DNA of 64,000 nucleotides from Xanthobacteraceae bacterium (GCA_019745775.1 JAIESR010000023.1:113313-177312); one strand, 5' to 3'; shown: positions 41,415-51,180, counted from the first letter of the stretch. The notes: generated by a model not told the origin, from the letters alone. Translations and numbers: made by a program.

Positions 41415-42134
41415 CTAGAACCGATAGTTCACGCCGCCGCGCACGATGTTCGAGTGCAGCTTCGTGCTGTCGGTGATGGTCGGCAGGCCCGTGAATACCC
41501 AGCTGCTGTCGCGGCTGCCGAAGTCCATGTAGAGATATTCGACCTTGGCGCTCCAGTTCTGCGAAAGCGCCGCTTCGATGCCGCCGCCGACGGTCCAGCC
41601 GCTCCGGCTTTCGTCGCGATGGACGCTGGCCGAGAGGCCGCCGGCCGACGCCGAGGCGTTGGTCTCGAGCCGTGCATAGGCGTAGCCGCCGGTGGCGTAG
41701 ATCAACCAGCCGGCCGACGCATAGCCGAGACGCCCGCGCGCGGTGCCGAACCAGGGCATGTTCTGGTCGAAGTTCGCGGCGCAAAGACCCGCCGGGCACG
41801 GCGCGCTGATGCCGCCCTTCATGCCGCTGTATTGGAAGTCGGCTTCGACGCCGATCACCCACGAACCGCTCTGCCAGTTGTAGCCGACCTGGCCGCCGGC
41901 GATCACGCCGGACATGTGGGTGTCGATGTTCGCAAACGCCGGGAAGCCGGCGGTGCTGAACTCTGAATTGGCGGTCGACCAGCCGCCGCCCACGTTGGCG
42001 CCGAGATAGAAGCCGGTCCAGGTGTAGACCGCCTGCATCGGCGGCGGCAACCTGGCCGGCACCGGCCGCAGGTCCGCCGCCACAACCGCACCGGCACTGC
42101 CGGTCAGCATTGCAGCAATGAGCAAGGCGCGCAT
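41415..42134 (-). CDS. Omp25/31-like outer-membrane beta-barrel protein
   Basis: 239 residues. Signal peptide LLIAAMLTGSAGAVVAAD, then YTWTGFYLGANVGGGWSTA, the classic opening of rhizobial Omp25/31/RopB-type porins, and a C-terminal strand ending VNYRF with the aromatic C-terminus needed for barrel assembly. Several alternating strands (GQVGYNWQSGSWVIGVEADF) are visible. Convergent with cysteine synthase. Confidence 0.92.
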   Translation of the reverse strand: MRALLIAAMLTGSAGAVVAADLRPVPARLPPPMQAVYTWTGFYLGANVGGGWSTANSEFSTAGFPAFANIDTHMSGVIAGGQVGYNWQSGSWVIGVEADFQYSGMKGGISAPCPAGLCAANFDQNMPWFGTARGRLGYASAGWLIYATGGYAYARLETNASASAGGLSASVHRDESRSGWTVGGGIEAALSQNWSAKVEYLYMDFGSRDSSWVFTGLPTITDSTKLHSNIVRGGVNYRF

Positions 42135-42334
42135 GGATGTCCCCCCTCTACGAACTCCCATTGCGCCGCCTGACATGTTAACGGAGGCATAAGACGTGTG
42201 GTTGTGGCCATAATTCGCGCAGAAATACGTGCCCTACCCGGTTACGGTCCGCGTCGAAACGGTGACGATTCGGATCGCCGCCCGCGTTCGATGCCTATGC
42301 CGATGGTAATAAATTACAGCTTCGAGCAACGCCC

Positions 42335-43192
42335 ATGACCGACACTCCGCAGTCGAACTGGTTTGTCACCACTGAGTGGCTCGCGTCGCGGCTCAAAGCC
42401 GCCGACATCGTCGTGGTCGACGGCTCGTACTACCTGCCGGCGCACAAGCGCGACGCCGCCGCCGACTATGTGGCGGGCCATATCCCCGGCGCGGTGCGGT
42501 TCGACGTCGACGACGTGTCTGACCACGCGCAGAACTTGCCTCACATGCTGCCGTCGCCCGAGGTGTTTGCGGCGAAAGTCGGCGCGCTCGGCATCGGCGA
42601 CGGCGACACCGTGGTGATCTATGACGGGCTCGGCATGTTCTCGTCACCGCGGGTGTGGTGGACGTTCCGGTTGTTCGGCGCCGAGAAGGTTTTCATCCTC
42701 GAAGGCGGAATGCCGAAATGGCAGGCCGAGCGCCGGCCGATCGAAGCCGGCTTGGCGACGCGGCCGCCGCGTAGGTTCACGGCGCGCATGTCACCGGAGA
42801 TCGTGGCCGCATTGCCGAAGATTCAATCCGCGCTCGCCGACAAGAGCGCGCAGGTGGTCGACGCGCGCCCCGCCGATCGTTTCCGCGGCGACGCGCCGGA
42901 GCCGCGCCCCGGCGTTCGGCCCGGCCACATCCCGGGCTCGCTCAACGTGCCCTATACCGAGTTGGTGAAAGACGGAAAGCTTCTGCCGCCCGACGAGCTG
43001 CGCAAGGCATTCGCGGCCGGCGGCGTCGACATCGAGCAGCCGGTGATCACGAGCTGCGGCTCCGGCATTTCGGCGGCGACGATGTGGCTCGCCCTCGACA
43101 CCCTCGGCAAGCCGCCAGCGGCGCTCTACGACGGCTCATGGTCGGAATGGGGATCGCGCAGCGACCTGCCGGCAGCGACAGGGCCGAAATAG
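42335..43192 (+). CDS. sseA: 3-mercaptopyruvate/thiosulfate sulfurtransferase
   Basis: 285 residues with two rhodanese domains. The N-terminal domain has VVDGSYYLPAHKRDAAADYVAGHIPGA; the active-site Cys is C241 in TSCGSGISAATM, which is closer to the mercaptopyruvate type (CGSGVTA) than to thiosulfate rhodaneses (CRKGVTA). It transfers sulfur from 3-mercaptopyruvate to thiols or cyanide. Lies near a persulfide dioxygenase-rhodanese fusion, pointing to local sulfur chemistry. Confidence 0.92.
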   Translation: MTDTPQSNWFVTTEWLASRLKAADIVVVDGSYYLPAHKRDAAADYVAGHIPGAVRFDVDDVSDHAQNLPHMLPSPEVFAAKVGALGIGDGDTVVIYDGLGMFSSPRVWWTFRLFGAEKVFILEGGMPKWQAERRPIEAGLATRPPRRFTARMSPEIVAALPKIQSALADKSAQVVDARPADRFRGDAPEPRPGVRPGHIPGSLNVPYTELVKDGKLLPPDELRKAFAAGGVDIEQPVITSCGSGISAATMWLALDTLGKPPAALYDGSWSEWGSRSDLPAATGPK

Positions 43193-43194
43193 GC

Positions 43195-44349
43195 TCACGC
43201 GAACAGCACGTCCTGCAGCCGCGTCGCGATCGTGTCCCAGCTGTAGTGGAGAGCCGCGTGCGCGGGCCCCGCGACCGAGGCCTGGCGTCGCCAACCCTCG
43301 CGATCCATCGCAGCCAGCATCTGCGCCACCAAGTGATCGCGATCCGGGACCAGCTGGTCACCGACCATGCCGCCCAGCATCATCGGAGCGATGCGGCTTT
43401 GGATCTTCAGTGCAAAATCGTCGGTCACGAAATCGTCGGTCGTTCCGCCCCCGGTGCAGATGACCGGAACGCCGCAGGCGACGGCCTCCAGTACCGGCAT
43501 GTTGAACCCCTCTCCACGGTAGGGCGAAACATAGGCATCGGCGCTACGGTAGAGTGCCGCCATCTGCTTCATCGATAATCCCTCGCCGTTGTAGACGAGC
43601 CGGTCCGCGACCAGCTGCCGGTCGCCTGGCGAGAGCTTCTGGAATGCTTCATCGAGCAGGTGGGCCGATTGGTAGAGTCCGTCAGCGCCTTTGAGGAACA
43701 GCGTCACGTCGCTCCGTTGCGACGCTACGGCGGCGAACGCCTGCATCAGAACATCGATGCCCTTGCTGCCGGTCATGGCGCCGACGCTGAGGAACGTGAA
43801 GCCCCTGAGGCCCATGTTCCGGCGGACGGCATCGCGGCCTTCGGGCGTCGGACGGAACGTGGCGGGGTCGATTCCGAGCGGGATCATGGCCACCTGCTCC
43901 TGCCGCAGCCCCAGTCGGAGAAAGCCGTCGGCCGACCAGCGCGATGGCGCCCATACGAAGAACGACGGCTCCTGCGCGAGCCGCGCGATGTCAGGCTGAC
44001 CGGCGAGGTAGAACGGCGGGACGATCCTGAATTCGGAGGTCCCGAACACGACCGTGCGGCCCTGCGGCGACAGCGTGAAATCGTATGGCGCGGTCATTCG
44101 CAGCGTAGCGTCGCCGTGCTCGCCGGCAGCCGCGAGCGGCAGCGACGAAAGCGTTTGCTCATCGTCCGGGGTGAACAATGCCTTGGCACGCGCCCAGTCG
44201 GGATTCGCATAAGGCAGATCGCGCACGCTCAGCCGCAGCTCCGGACGCCGCGCCATGGTGAGCAGCAGCCACTGATTGATGACGGCGTAGGACTGACTGA
44301 TGGAGCGCCAGCCTTCGAGCACCAAGTGTCTTGTTTCGGATGGCATCAT
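43195..44349 (-). CDS. Glycosyltransferase (GT4-like)
   Basis: 384 residues with a GT-B fold. C-terminal donor site is PYRGEGFNMPVLEAVACGVPVI (E-x7-E), and GFTFLSVGAMTGSKGIDVLM opens that half. No signal or membrane helices. The stop is 2 bases from the convergent sulfurtransferase stop. The start may be at 44349 or the next ATG at 44346. Confidence 0.87.
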   Translation of the reverse strand: MMPSETRHLVLEGWRSISQSYAVINQWLLLTMARRPELRLSVRDLPYANPDWARAKALFTPDDEQTLSSLPLAAAGEHGDATLRMTAPYDFTLSPQGRTVVFGTSEFRIVPPFYLAGQPDIARLAQEPSFFVWAPSRWSADGFLRLGLRQEQVAMIPLGIDPATFRPTPEGRDAVRRNMGLRGFTFLSVGAMTGSKGIDVLMQAFAAVASQRSDVTLFLKGADGLYQSAHLLDEAFQKLSPGDRQLVADRLVYNGEGLSMKQMAALYRSADAYVSPYRGEGFNMPVLEAVACGVPVICTGGGTTDDFVTDDFALKIQSRIAPMMLGGMVGDQLVPDRDHLVAQMLAAMDREGWRRQASVAGPAHAALHYSWDTIATRLQDVLFA

Positions 44350-44452
44350 GATCGGGTGGAATGGACACTTTTCTGCCCTTTCGAGCGAACCGGAGAAGAC
44401 TTATCTTATCTGTTGTGGTGCAAGGAGAATCTCCTGTTGCCGAGGGCATGAC

Positions 44453-45490
44453 ATGATTTTCCGCCAGCTGTTCGACAGCGTATCCGGAACCTACACCTAC
44501 CTGCTCGCCAGCCGGCGCGGCGGCGAGGCGCTGATCATCGATCCCGTGCTGGAGAAAGTCGATCGCTACATCCAGCTCGTCAATGAGCTCGACCTGAAAC
44601 TGGTCAAGGCCGTCGACACCCATCTGCATGCCGACCATATCACCGGCCTCGGCGCACTGCGCGACCGCACCCAATGCATCACGGTCATGGGCGACAAGAG
44701 CAAGGTCGACGTGGTGTCGATGCGGCTTTCGGAAGGCGATAAGCTCACTATCGAAGGCGTCGCACTCGACGTACTCTACACGCCGGGCCACACCGACGAC
44801 TCCTATTCGTTCCTGATGAAGGATCGCGTGTTCACCGGCGATACGCTGCTGATCCGCGGCACCGGCCGCACTGACTTCCAGAACGGCGATCCGCGCGCGC
44901 AATACGACTCGATCTTCAACAAGCTCCTCAAGCTGCCGGACGAGACCATGGTGTTTCCGGCGCATGACTACAAAGGCGAGACGGTCTCGACCATCGGCGA
45001 GGAGAGGACGTTCAATCCGCGCCTGCAGGTGAAGTCGCTCGACCAGTATGTGACGCTGATGAACGGGCTCAACCTGCCGAACCCGAAGATGATGGACGTC
45101 GCGGTGCCGGCCAATATGCGGGTCGGTTTCGCGCAGGAGGCGATCGCGCAACGCGGCTGGGCGGTGAGCGCCGCCGACGCCATCAAGCTCGTGGGGCGGC
45201 CCGACGTCGCGTTGATCGACCTGCGCGAAAAGTCCGAGCGTGAGAAGCACGGCGTCATTCCGGGCTCGCTGCATGCGCCCTACCCCGACCTGCAGGACAA
45301 CATCCGTCCCGGCGGCATGCTGCACGAACTCGCCGCGGCGACCGGCAAACGCATGCTGTTCTATTGCGCGTTCGGCGAGCGCTCGGCGATGGCGGTGCAG
45401 GCGGCGCAGGATTCCGGAATCGGGACCGCCTGCCACATTCACGGCGGCATCGACGCCTGGAAGAAGGCCGACGGCGCACTCGCGCACTAG
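44453..45490 (+). CDS. Persulfide dioxygenase-rhodanese fusion (ETHE1 type)
   Basis: 345 residues. Residues 1-230 are an ETHE1-like MBL domain: DTHLHADHITG, YTPGHTDDSYSF and FTGDTLLIRGTGRTDFQNGDP, which supply the His/His/Asp mononuclear iron site. A C-terminal rhodanese domain follows (DAIKLVGRPDVALIDLREKSE) with C305 in FYCAFGERSAMA. It oxidizes glutathione persulfide to sulfite and can form thiosulfate, in sulfide detoxification. Start at 44453 from the conserved N-terminus MIFRQLFD. Confidence 0.92.
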   Translation: MIFRQLFDSVSGTYTYLLASRRGGEALIIDPVLEKVDRYIQLVNELDLKLVKAVDTHLHADHITGLGALRDRTQCITVMGDKSKVDVVSMRLSEGDKLTIEGVALDVLYTPGHTDDSYSFLMKDRVFTGDTLLIRGTGRTDFQNGDPRAQYDSIFNKLLKLPDETMVFPAHDYKGETVSTIGEERTFNPRLQVKSLDQYVTLMNGLNLPNPKMMDVAVPANMRVGFAQEAIAQRGWAVSAADAIKLVGRPDVALIDLREKSEREKHGVIPGSLHAPYPDLQDNIRPGGMLHELAAATGKRMLFYCAFGERSAMAVQAAQDSGIGTACHIHGGIDAWKKADGALAH

Positions 45491-45508
45491 CCATGGCTGG
45501 ATTTCGAG

Positions 45509-45542
45509 GGTGGGTTAGGCTGCGGAGCGGCCGTAACCCACC
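45509..45542. repeat. Inverted repeat of the GGTGGGTTA type
   Basis: GGTGGGTTA (45509-45517) and TAACCCACC (45534-45542) form a perfect 9-bp stem with a 16-base loop, between two convergent genes. A further TAACCCA lies at 45594-45600. Likely a palindromic intergenic repeat that may also act as a bidirectional terminator. Confidence 0.6.
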
Positions 45543-45602
45543 GTCTGACGTCGCTTAACATACAATCCGTGGCTTACGCGCCTTCGGCGCTACTAACCCA
45601 CT

Positions 45603-46667
45603 TTACAACGCGCGGCCGGAATGCATATCGCCGAGCAGCGCGGCCTCGAGCCGTTCCGCATGCTCCGCCCAGGTGATGCCCTGCTGATATTGCAGCGCCG
45701 CCTCGTGCTGCTGGTGCCATAGGACGTCGTCGGTAAGCAGCGCCACCGCGCGCTCGGCGAATTCGTTCTCGTCCGCGCGCACGAAGCCGGTGATACCGTC
45801 GATGACGCGTTCGGGCAGCGCCGTCACCGGCGCGAAGACCGCCGGCACGCCAAGCGCCTGAGCCTCCGCCGCGGAGATGCAGAAGGATTCGGACTTATGG
45901 CCGAGATAGAGCATCACGCGCGACGCCCGCATCGCGGCGATCAGGCCTTGACGGCTCGCCGTCGGATGCACGCGGACGGACGCTTTGACATGCATCGGCA
46001 TGCCTGTCGGCAGAAGGCTGCCTTCCCAGGCGTTCCAGGCGTCCTCGCCGGCTTTGAGATGGTGCACGCCATAGACATTGAGCACGGCATTGGGAACGCG
46101 CGGCAAGATCGACGCCGCCCAGATTTCCACCAGCCGGTGCAGGTTACGGGTCGGGTTCGACGCGAAGATCGCATGCCGCGGCGGCGCCGACGGCAACGGC
46201 GGACGGCCCCGCACATCCTCGGGCATGCCGAACGGCAGCACGAACAGCGGATTTCGCCTCGGCAACACCCGTGACCAGGTGTCAGCCTGATACTGGCTGA
46301 CCAGGATCGGGGTCGGCCGGTAAAGCCACATCTTCCAGAATTTCTTGTAGTGCCGCAGTTGATTGGCCGGCCACAAGACCCAGAGGGCGCGCCGTTTGGG
46401 CCTTGGCACAAACGGCAACAGATCGAGCTGGTGGCAGGCTATGTAGAGATCGCACGTCTGCGGCGGCGTGCTCGACAGCGGACGCCAGACGACACCATTG
46501 TCCTCGACCGGCCCGTCGCAATTGGTGAAGCAGGTGACCTGATGGCCGCGCTTCACGAGCTCGCGCGCGCAACGGATGACGCTGGTCTCGGTCCCGCCGA
46601 GCGGGCGCCGTTCGAGATCACGGCCGTCGTAGCGCAACGTGGAATCGGCGAACACGATGCTGGCCAT
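45603..46667 (-). CDS. Glycosyltransferase (GT4-like)
   Basis: 354 residues. Begins IVFADSTLRYDGRDLERRPLGGTETSVIRCARELVKRGHQVTCFT, a GGxE(T)-like acceptor loop, and has the donor-site sequence LGHKSESFCISAAEAQALGVPAVFAPV. GT-B fold, soluble. Start at 46667 (ATG). It is 14 bases after the ABC transporter ATPase gene but functionally unrelated to it. Confidence 0.87.
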   Translation of the reverse strand: MASIVFADSTLRYDGRDLERRPLGGTETSVIRCARELVKRGHQVTCFTNCDGPVEDNGVVWRPLSSTPPQTCDLYIACHQLDLLPFVPRPKRRALWVLWPANQLRHYKKFWKMWLYRPTPILVSQYQADTWSRVLPRRNPLFVLPFGMPEDVRGRPPLPSAPPRHAIFASNPTRNLHRLVEIWAASILPRVPNAVLNVYGVHHLKAGEDAWNAWEGSLLPTGMPMHVKASVRVHPTASRQGLIAAMRASRVMLYLGHKSESFCISAAEAQALGVPAVFAPVTALPERVIDGITGFVRADENEFAERAVALLTDDVLWHQQHEAALQYQQGITWAEHAERLEAALLGDMHSGRAL

Positions 46668-46681
46668 ACCCGCGGGTCCGT

Positions 46682-47485
46682 TTAATGCAGGATCTGGCTG
46701 AGGAACGCCTTGGTGCGTTCGTGCCGGGGATTGGTGAAGAAGGGCACCGGCTCGTTGACCTCGATGATCTGACCCTCGGCCATCAGCACCATGCGCGTCG
46801 CCACCTGGCGCGCAAAGCCCATCTCGTGGGTGACCACCATCATGGTCATGCCGTCGATGGCGAGCGCGACCATGGTGTCGAGCACCTCCTTGACCATCTC
46901 CGGATCGAGCGCGGAGGTCGGCTCGTCGAACAGCATGATCTTGGGCTGCATGCAGAGTGCCCGCGCAATTGCCACCCGCTGCTGCTGGCCGCCGGAGAGC
47001 TGCGCGGGATACTTCTTGGCCTGCTCGGGAATGCGCACGCGCTCGAGATAGTGGTGCGCGATCGTCTCCGCGTCCTTGCGCGGCATGCCGCGCACCCACA
47101 TCGGCGCCAGCGTGCAATTGTCGAGCACGCTCAGATGCGGAAACAGGTTGAATTGCTGGAAAACCATGCCGACCTCGCGCCGTACCTCGTCGATCGACTT
47201 GAGGTCCTCGGTCAGCTCGACGCCGTCCACGACCACCCGGCCCTGCTGCCAGTCCTCGATCCGGTTGACGCACCGGAGCAACGTCGACTTGCCGCCGCCC
47301 GACGGCCCGCAGATCACGATGCGCTCGCCGCGCTTCACCTGCAGATTGATGTCGCGCAGCACGTGGAACGGGCCGAACCACTTGTTCACGCCGGTCATGT
47401 CGACGGCGATCGGGTTCCGCGTGGTGCGGATGTCGCGCGCCGGAGCGGCCGCCGTCGGATCAGCTTTCGGAGCGTCGTTATCCAT
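46682..47485 (-). CDS. aapP: General amino-acid ABC transporter ATP-binding protein (AapP-like)
   Basis: 267 residues. Walker A GPSGGGKST, Q-loop VFQQFNLFPH, signature LSGGQQQRVAIARAL, Walker B IMLFDEPTSALD and H-loop VVTHEMGFA are intact. The order of four genes (binding protein, two permeases, ATPase) on this strand is that of the rhizobial aapJQMP system. Start at 47485, 5 bases after the upstream permease stop. Confidence 0.92.
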   Translation of the reverse strand: MDNDAPKADPTAAAPARDIRTTRNPIAVDMTGVNKWFGPFHVLRDINLQVKRGERIVICGPSGGGKSTLLRCVNRIEDWQQGRVVVDGVELTEDLKSIDEVRREVGMVFQQFNLFPHLSVLDNCTLAPMWVRGMPRKDAETIAHHYLERVRIPEQAKKYPAQLSGGQQQRVAIARALCMQPKIMLFDEPTSALDPEMVKEVLDTMVALAIDGMTMMVVTHEMGFARQVATRMVLMAEGQIIEVNEPVPFFTNPRHERTKAFLSQILH

Positions 47486-47490
47486 GGCGC

Positions 47491-48627
47491 TCAATGCGCT
47501 ACACCCGTGCTCAGCCGTCGTTCCACATAGAGCGCATAGCGCGAGATTACGAACGAGATGATGAAATATATCACGCCGGCGAAGGCAAATCCGGTCAGGA
47601 CGGTCACCGGGGTCGCCCAGTTGGGATCGGCGAAGGCCGCCCGCAGCTGGCCGAGCAGGTCGAAAATCGCGACGATCAGCACCAGGGTCGTGTCCTTGAA
47701 CAGGGCAATGAAGGAATTGACCATGCCGGGGATCACGATCTTGAGCGCTTGCGGCAGCACCACGAACGCCATCATCTTCCAGTAGCCGAGGCCGAGCGCC
47801 CGCGCCGCCTCGAACTGGCCGCGCGGGATCGCCTGCAGGCCGCCCCGGATCACTTCGGACATGTAGGCGCCGGCAAACAAGATGACGCCGATCAGCACGC
47901 GGGCGAGCGGATCGAGCTTCCAACTCTCCGGGAGGAAGAACGGCAGCATGTAGGTCGCGAAGAACAGCACGGTAATCAGCGGCACGCCGCGCCAGAATTC
48001 GATGAAGACCACGCAGAACCAGCGCAGCAGCGGCAGCGACGAGCGCCGTCCGAGCGCCAGAAGGATGCCGAGCGGCACCGAGCCGATGATGCCGGCAAAG
48101 GTGATGACAAGCGTCACCAACAATCCGCCCCACTGCCGCGTCTCGACGTGCGGCAGGCCGAACCTGCCGCCGACCAGCAGATAGAACGCCGCCACGGGGA
48201 ACACGCCGAAGAACAGGACGGCGTTGAGCGTTTTCCACGGAGCGCGCGGGATCAGCAGCGGCACCAACAGCACGAGGCCGACGACATAGGTAAGATTGAC
48301 GCGCCAGACCTGATCGGCCGGATAGAAGCCGTACATGAACTGCGCGAACTTCGCAGCGATGAAAGGCCAGCAGGCGCCGACCGGGCGCTTGACCGTTTCT
48401 TCCAGGCAGTCGACCCGGCTTGACCCGTCCCACACCGCGTCGATGAACATGAAGCGGACGGTCGGCCAGATCAGCGCGGCAAGGATCAGCGCGCTGATCA
48501 CTGTTGCCGCGGCATTGAGCGCGCTGCCGAACAGTTTCTGCCGCAGCCAAGCTGGTGTGCCGACACTGCTGGCGGGCGGGTTCGAAGGAGCGATCAGTTG
48601 TTGGCGGACGAAGGTTGCGCTCGTCAT
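47491..48627 (-). CDS. aapM: General amino-acid ABC transporter permease (AapM-like)
   Basis: 378 residues, HisMQ-type permease with a large periplasmic insertion after the first helix (the GACWPFIAAKFAQFMYGF region) and an EAA-loop EAARALGLGYWKMMAFVVLPQAL. Closely follows aapQ (starts 1 base after its stop). Forms a heterodimer with it. Confidence 0.92.
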   Translation of the reverse strand: MTSATFVRQQLIAPSNPPASSVGTPAWLRQKLFGSALNAAATVISALILAALIWPTVRFMFIDAVWDGSSRVDCLEETVKRPVGACWPFIAAKFAQFMYGFYPADQVWRVNLTYVVGLVLLVPLLIPRAPWKTLNAVLFFGVFPVAAFYLLVGGRFGLPHVETRQWGGLLVTLVITFAGIIGSVPLGILLALGRRSSLPLLRWFCVVFIEFWRGVPLITVLFFATYMLPFFLPESWKLDPLARVLIGVILFAGAYMSEVIRGGLQAIPRGQFEAARALGLGYWKMMAFVVLPQALKIVIPGMVNSFIALFKDTTLVLIVAIFDLLGQLRAAFADPNWATPVTVLTGFAFAGVIYFIISFVISRYALYVERRLSTGVAH

Positions 48628-48628
48628 C

Positions 48629-49903
48629 TTACACCCGCTCGCTCAGCCGTATGCGGGCGTTGTAGAGGTTCATCGCCATGCTCGTGATCAGCGAGATCGC
48701 GAGATAGACCGCCATGGTGATGGCGATGATCTCGATCGCCTGATGGGTCTGGTTCAGCGTAGTGCCGGCGAAGACGGCAACCAGATCGGGATAGCCGATC
48801 GCGACCGCCAGCGTCGAATTTTTGGTCAGGTTCAGATACTGGTTGGTGAGCGGCGGGATGATCACCCGCATGGCCTGCGGAATGACAACGAGCCGCAGCG
48901 TGGTATTGCGGCGCAGACCGAGCGCCATCGCCGCTTCGGTCTGCCCTTTCGGCACGGCCAGCACACCGGCACGCACCACCTCGGCGATGAAGGCCGCGGT
49001 GTAGGTCGTGAGTGCGACCAGCAGCGCAGTGAACTCCGGAATCACCCGCGTGCCGCCCACGAAATTGAAGCCGCGCAGTTCCGGCGCCTCGAACGAGACG
49101 GGCGCACCCACGGCGAGTGCCGCCAGCACCGGCAATCCGATCAACAGCACCAGCGACGTCCACAACACCGGGAAAAGCTTGCCGGTCGCGTCCTGCCGCC
49201 GGCGCGCCCAGGAACGCAGGCCGATGATCGCGAAGATCGCGAGTGCGAACGCCGCGACCACGATCCCACTGCCCTCGCCGAAGATCGCGCGCGGCATGAT
49301 CAATCCGCGGTTGTTGATATACACCGCCGGCGGACCGATCCATTCCGCCAATCCACGCCACCACTGCGCAATGCTTTCGGGCATACCGAAGTATTGCAGA
49401 TAGGCGAAGCCGTCAGCGGCGGCGAGGAAGAGCGGCTGCAAGCCGACGCCGAGGCTCTGGCGTGGCGAAGGCATCGCCAACAGCACCGCGACGTACCAGA
49501 ACAGGATCTGGAACAATAACGGCAGGTTGCGGATGAGCTCCACATAGCCACCGGCAAGCCTCGCCAGCAGCCAGTTCGGACTCAGGCGCGCCAGACCGAT
49601 GAAAAAACCGAGGATGGTCGCGAAAATGATGCCGATCACCGACACCAGGAGCGTGTTGAGCAGCCCGACAAGGAAAACGCGGGTGTAGGTGTCCTGCTCG
49701 CTGTAGGAGATCAGCGTCTGGCTGATGCCGAAGCTCGCCGGATCGTTGAGGAAGCGGAACCCGAAGCGGACGTTCTGGGCTTCGAGATTGGCGCGCGCGT
49801 TGATCGCGAACTCGATGCCGAACCAGATCACCGCCGCCAGCACCAGGAGCTGGTAGAAGGCGCTGCGAAATCGCGGATTGTTGTAGAAGGCGGTCTTGGT
49901 CAC
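48629..49903 (-). CDS. aapQ: General amino-acid ABC transporter permease (AapQ-like)
   Basis: 424 residues, about eight helices. It starts AFYNNPRFRSAFYQLLVLAAVIWFG and has the EAA-loop TEAAMALGLRRNTTLRLVVIPQAM. The long loop between helices is typical of the Aap pair. Start at 49903; the binding-protein gene ends 87 bases upstream. Confidence 0.92.
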   Translation of the reverse strand: MTKTAFYNNPRFRSAFYQLLVLAAVIWFGIEFAINARANLEAQNVRFGFRFLNDPASFGISQTLISYSEQDTYTRVFLVGLLNTLLVSVIGIIFATILGFFIGLARLSPNWLLARLAGGYVELIRNLPLLFQILFWYVAVLLAMPSPRQSLGVGLQPLFLAAADGFAYLQYFGMPESIAQWWRGLAEWIGPPAVYINNRGLIMPRAIFGEGSGIVVAAFALAIFAIIGLRSWARRRQDATGKLFPVLWTSLVLLIGLPVLAALAVGAPVSFEAPELRGFNFVGGTRVIPEFTALLVALTTYTAAFIAEVVRAGVLAVPKGQTEAAMALGLRRNTTLRLVVIPQAMRVIIPPLTNQYLNLTKNSTLAVAIGYPDLVAVFAGTTLNQTHQAIEIIAITMAVYLAISLITSMAMNLYNARIRLSERV

Positions 49904-49990
49904 TGCCCTGCCCCGGCGTCCGCGCCAAGCCCTGTCACGTGGATGCCCAGGCTTTCGAGCCCGGGCACCAAATCGACATCGATTGCCGGT

Positions 49991-51001
49991 TCACCGGATC
50001 GGCGGCGCGTACTGGATGCCGCCTTTGGTCCAGAGCCGGTTGAGGCCGCGGCTGATCCCGAGCCTGGATGAGGTGCCGACATTGCGTTCGAAGATCTCGC
50101 CGTAGTTGCCGACGTGCCTGACGATACGCACCACCCAGTCCCGGGGCAAACCCAGTTGCTCGCCATGGGTTCCATCGAGGCCCAGCATGCGGCGAATCTC
50201 AGGCTGCTTGGACTTCAGCGCCTCATCGATGGTCTTGGAGGAGACCCCGAGCTCCTCGGCGTTGAGCATCCCGAACAGTACCCATTTCACGACGTCGAAC
50301 CATTGGTCGTCGCCTTGGCGCACCACCGGACCGAGCGGCTCCTTGGAGATGACCTCCGGCAGGATAACGTGGTCGTTGGCGTTGCTGAGCTTGAGCTTCT
50401 CCGAATAGAGCTGCGAGACGTCGGTGGTGAAAGCGTCGCAGCGGCCGGACTCGTAAGCCTTGATGGTTTCGTCGGCGGTGCCGAACGCGACGATCTCGTA
50501 CTTCATGTTGTTGGCGCGGAAGTAGTCGGCGAGATTGAGCTCGGTGGTGGTGCCGCTCTGTGCGCAGACGCTGGCGCCGTTGAGCTCGAGCGCCGAGTTC
50601 ACCTTCAGCGCCTTGCGCACCATGAAGCCCTGGCCGTCGTAGTAGACGACGCCGACGAAATTGAACACCGCATCGCGCGAGCTGGTCCAGGTGGTATTGC
50701 GCGACAGGACGTCGATCTCGCCCGACCGCAACGGCTCGAAGCGGTCCTTGGCGGCCAGCGGCGTGAACTTCACCTTGGTCGGATCGTTGAAGATCGCCGC
50801 CGCGATGGCGCGGCAGAAATCGACATCAAGCCCGGTCCAGTTGCCCTTGTCGTCCGGATTGGAGAAGCCCGGCAGGCCCTGGCTCACCCCGCACACCAGC
50901 GATCCGCGGTCACGAACCGTTTTCAGGGTCTGGGCGTCGGCCTGCCCGCTCAAGCCGATCGCGAGTGCCAGTCCAAGCACGCCGATGACGCGTTTCATCA
51001 T
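49991..51001 (-). CDS. aapJ: General amino-acid ABC transporter binding protein (AapJ-like)
   Basis: 336 residues with a signal peptide (GVLGLALAIGLSGQADAQ). Mature part TLKTVRDRGSLVCGVSQGLPGFS and NWTGLDVDFCRAIAAAIF are the SBP_bac_3 amino-acid signature. It binds a broad range of L-amino acids in rhizobia. Two ATGs (51001 and 50998) are possible; a GAAGGATGG site precedes both. Confidence 0.93.
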   Translation of the reverse strand: MMKRVIGVLGLALAIGLSGQADAQTLKTVRDRGSLVCGVSQGLPGFSNPDDKGNWTGLDVDFCRAIAAAIFNDPTKVKFTPLAAKDRFEPLRSGEIDVLSRNTTWTSSRDAVFNFVGVVYYDGQGFMVRKALKVNSALELNGASVCAQSGTTTELNLADYFRANNMKYEIVAFGTADETIKAYESGRCDAFTTDVSQLYSEKLKLSNANDHVILPEVISKEPLGPVVRQGDDQWFDVVKWVLFGMLNAEELGVSSKTIDEALKSKQPEIRRMLGLDGTHGEQLGLPRDWVVRIVRHVGNYGEIFERNVGTSSRLGISRGLNRLWTKGGIQYAPPIR

Positions 51002-51149
51002 CCATCCTTCAAATCGTGAGCCTGTTTCGAAGCCTAGTCAGCACCACCGCGGCCTGCATGCACCTTTCTGGCGAGAAGGCGCCTCCCACTGCAAAAGCTT
51101 CGCGGTCCGGCCACGCATAGGAGAACGATCGGACATCCCGGTCAAGGGG

Positions 51150-51180
51150 TTGACGTCACCTTAGAATGGGCCGGTATATG
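51150..51180 (+). promoter_or_regulatory. Candidate promoter of the cystathionine beta-lyase gene
   Basis: TTGACG (51150-51155) and TATATG (51175-51180) or, with an 18-base spacer, GTATAT. The -10 ends 40 bases before the ATG. Spacing is slightly long. The region 51002-51220 otherwise holds no gene. Confidence 0.45.

Noticed and set aside
45603..47381. A 592-codon frame that seems to fuse a transport part to the glycosyltransferase
   Set aside because: The first 238 codons are an alternative-frame reading of the ATPase gene; the glycosyltransferase begins at 46667.
46682..48550. A 622-codon frame that seems to fuse the ATPase to an upstream segment
   Set aside because: The upstream part is an out-of-frame reading of the AapM permease. 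The ATPase begins at 47485, directly after the permease stop.
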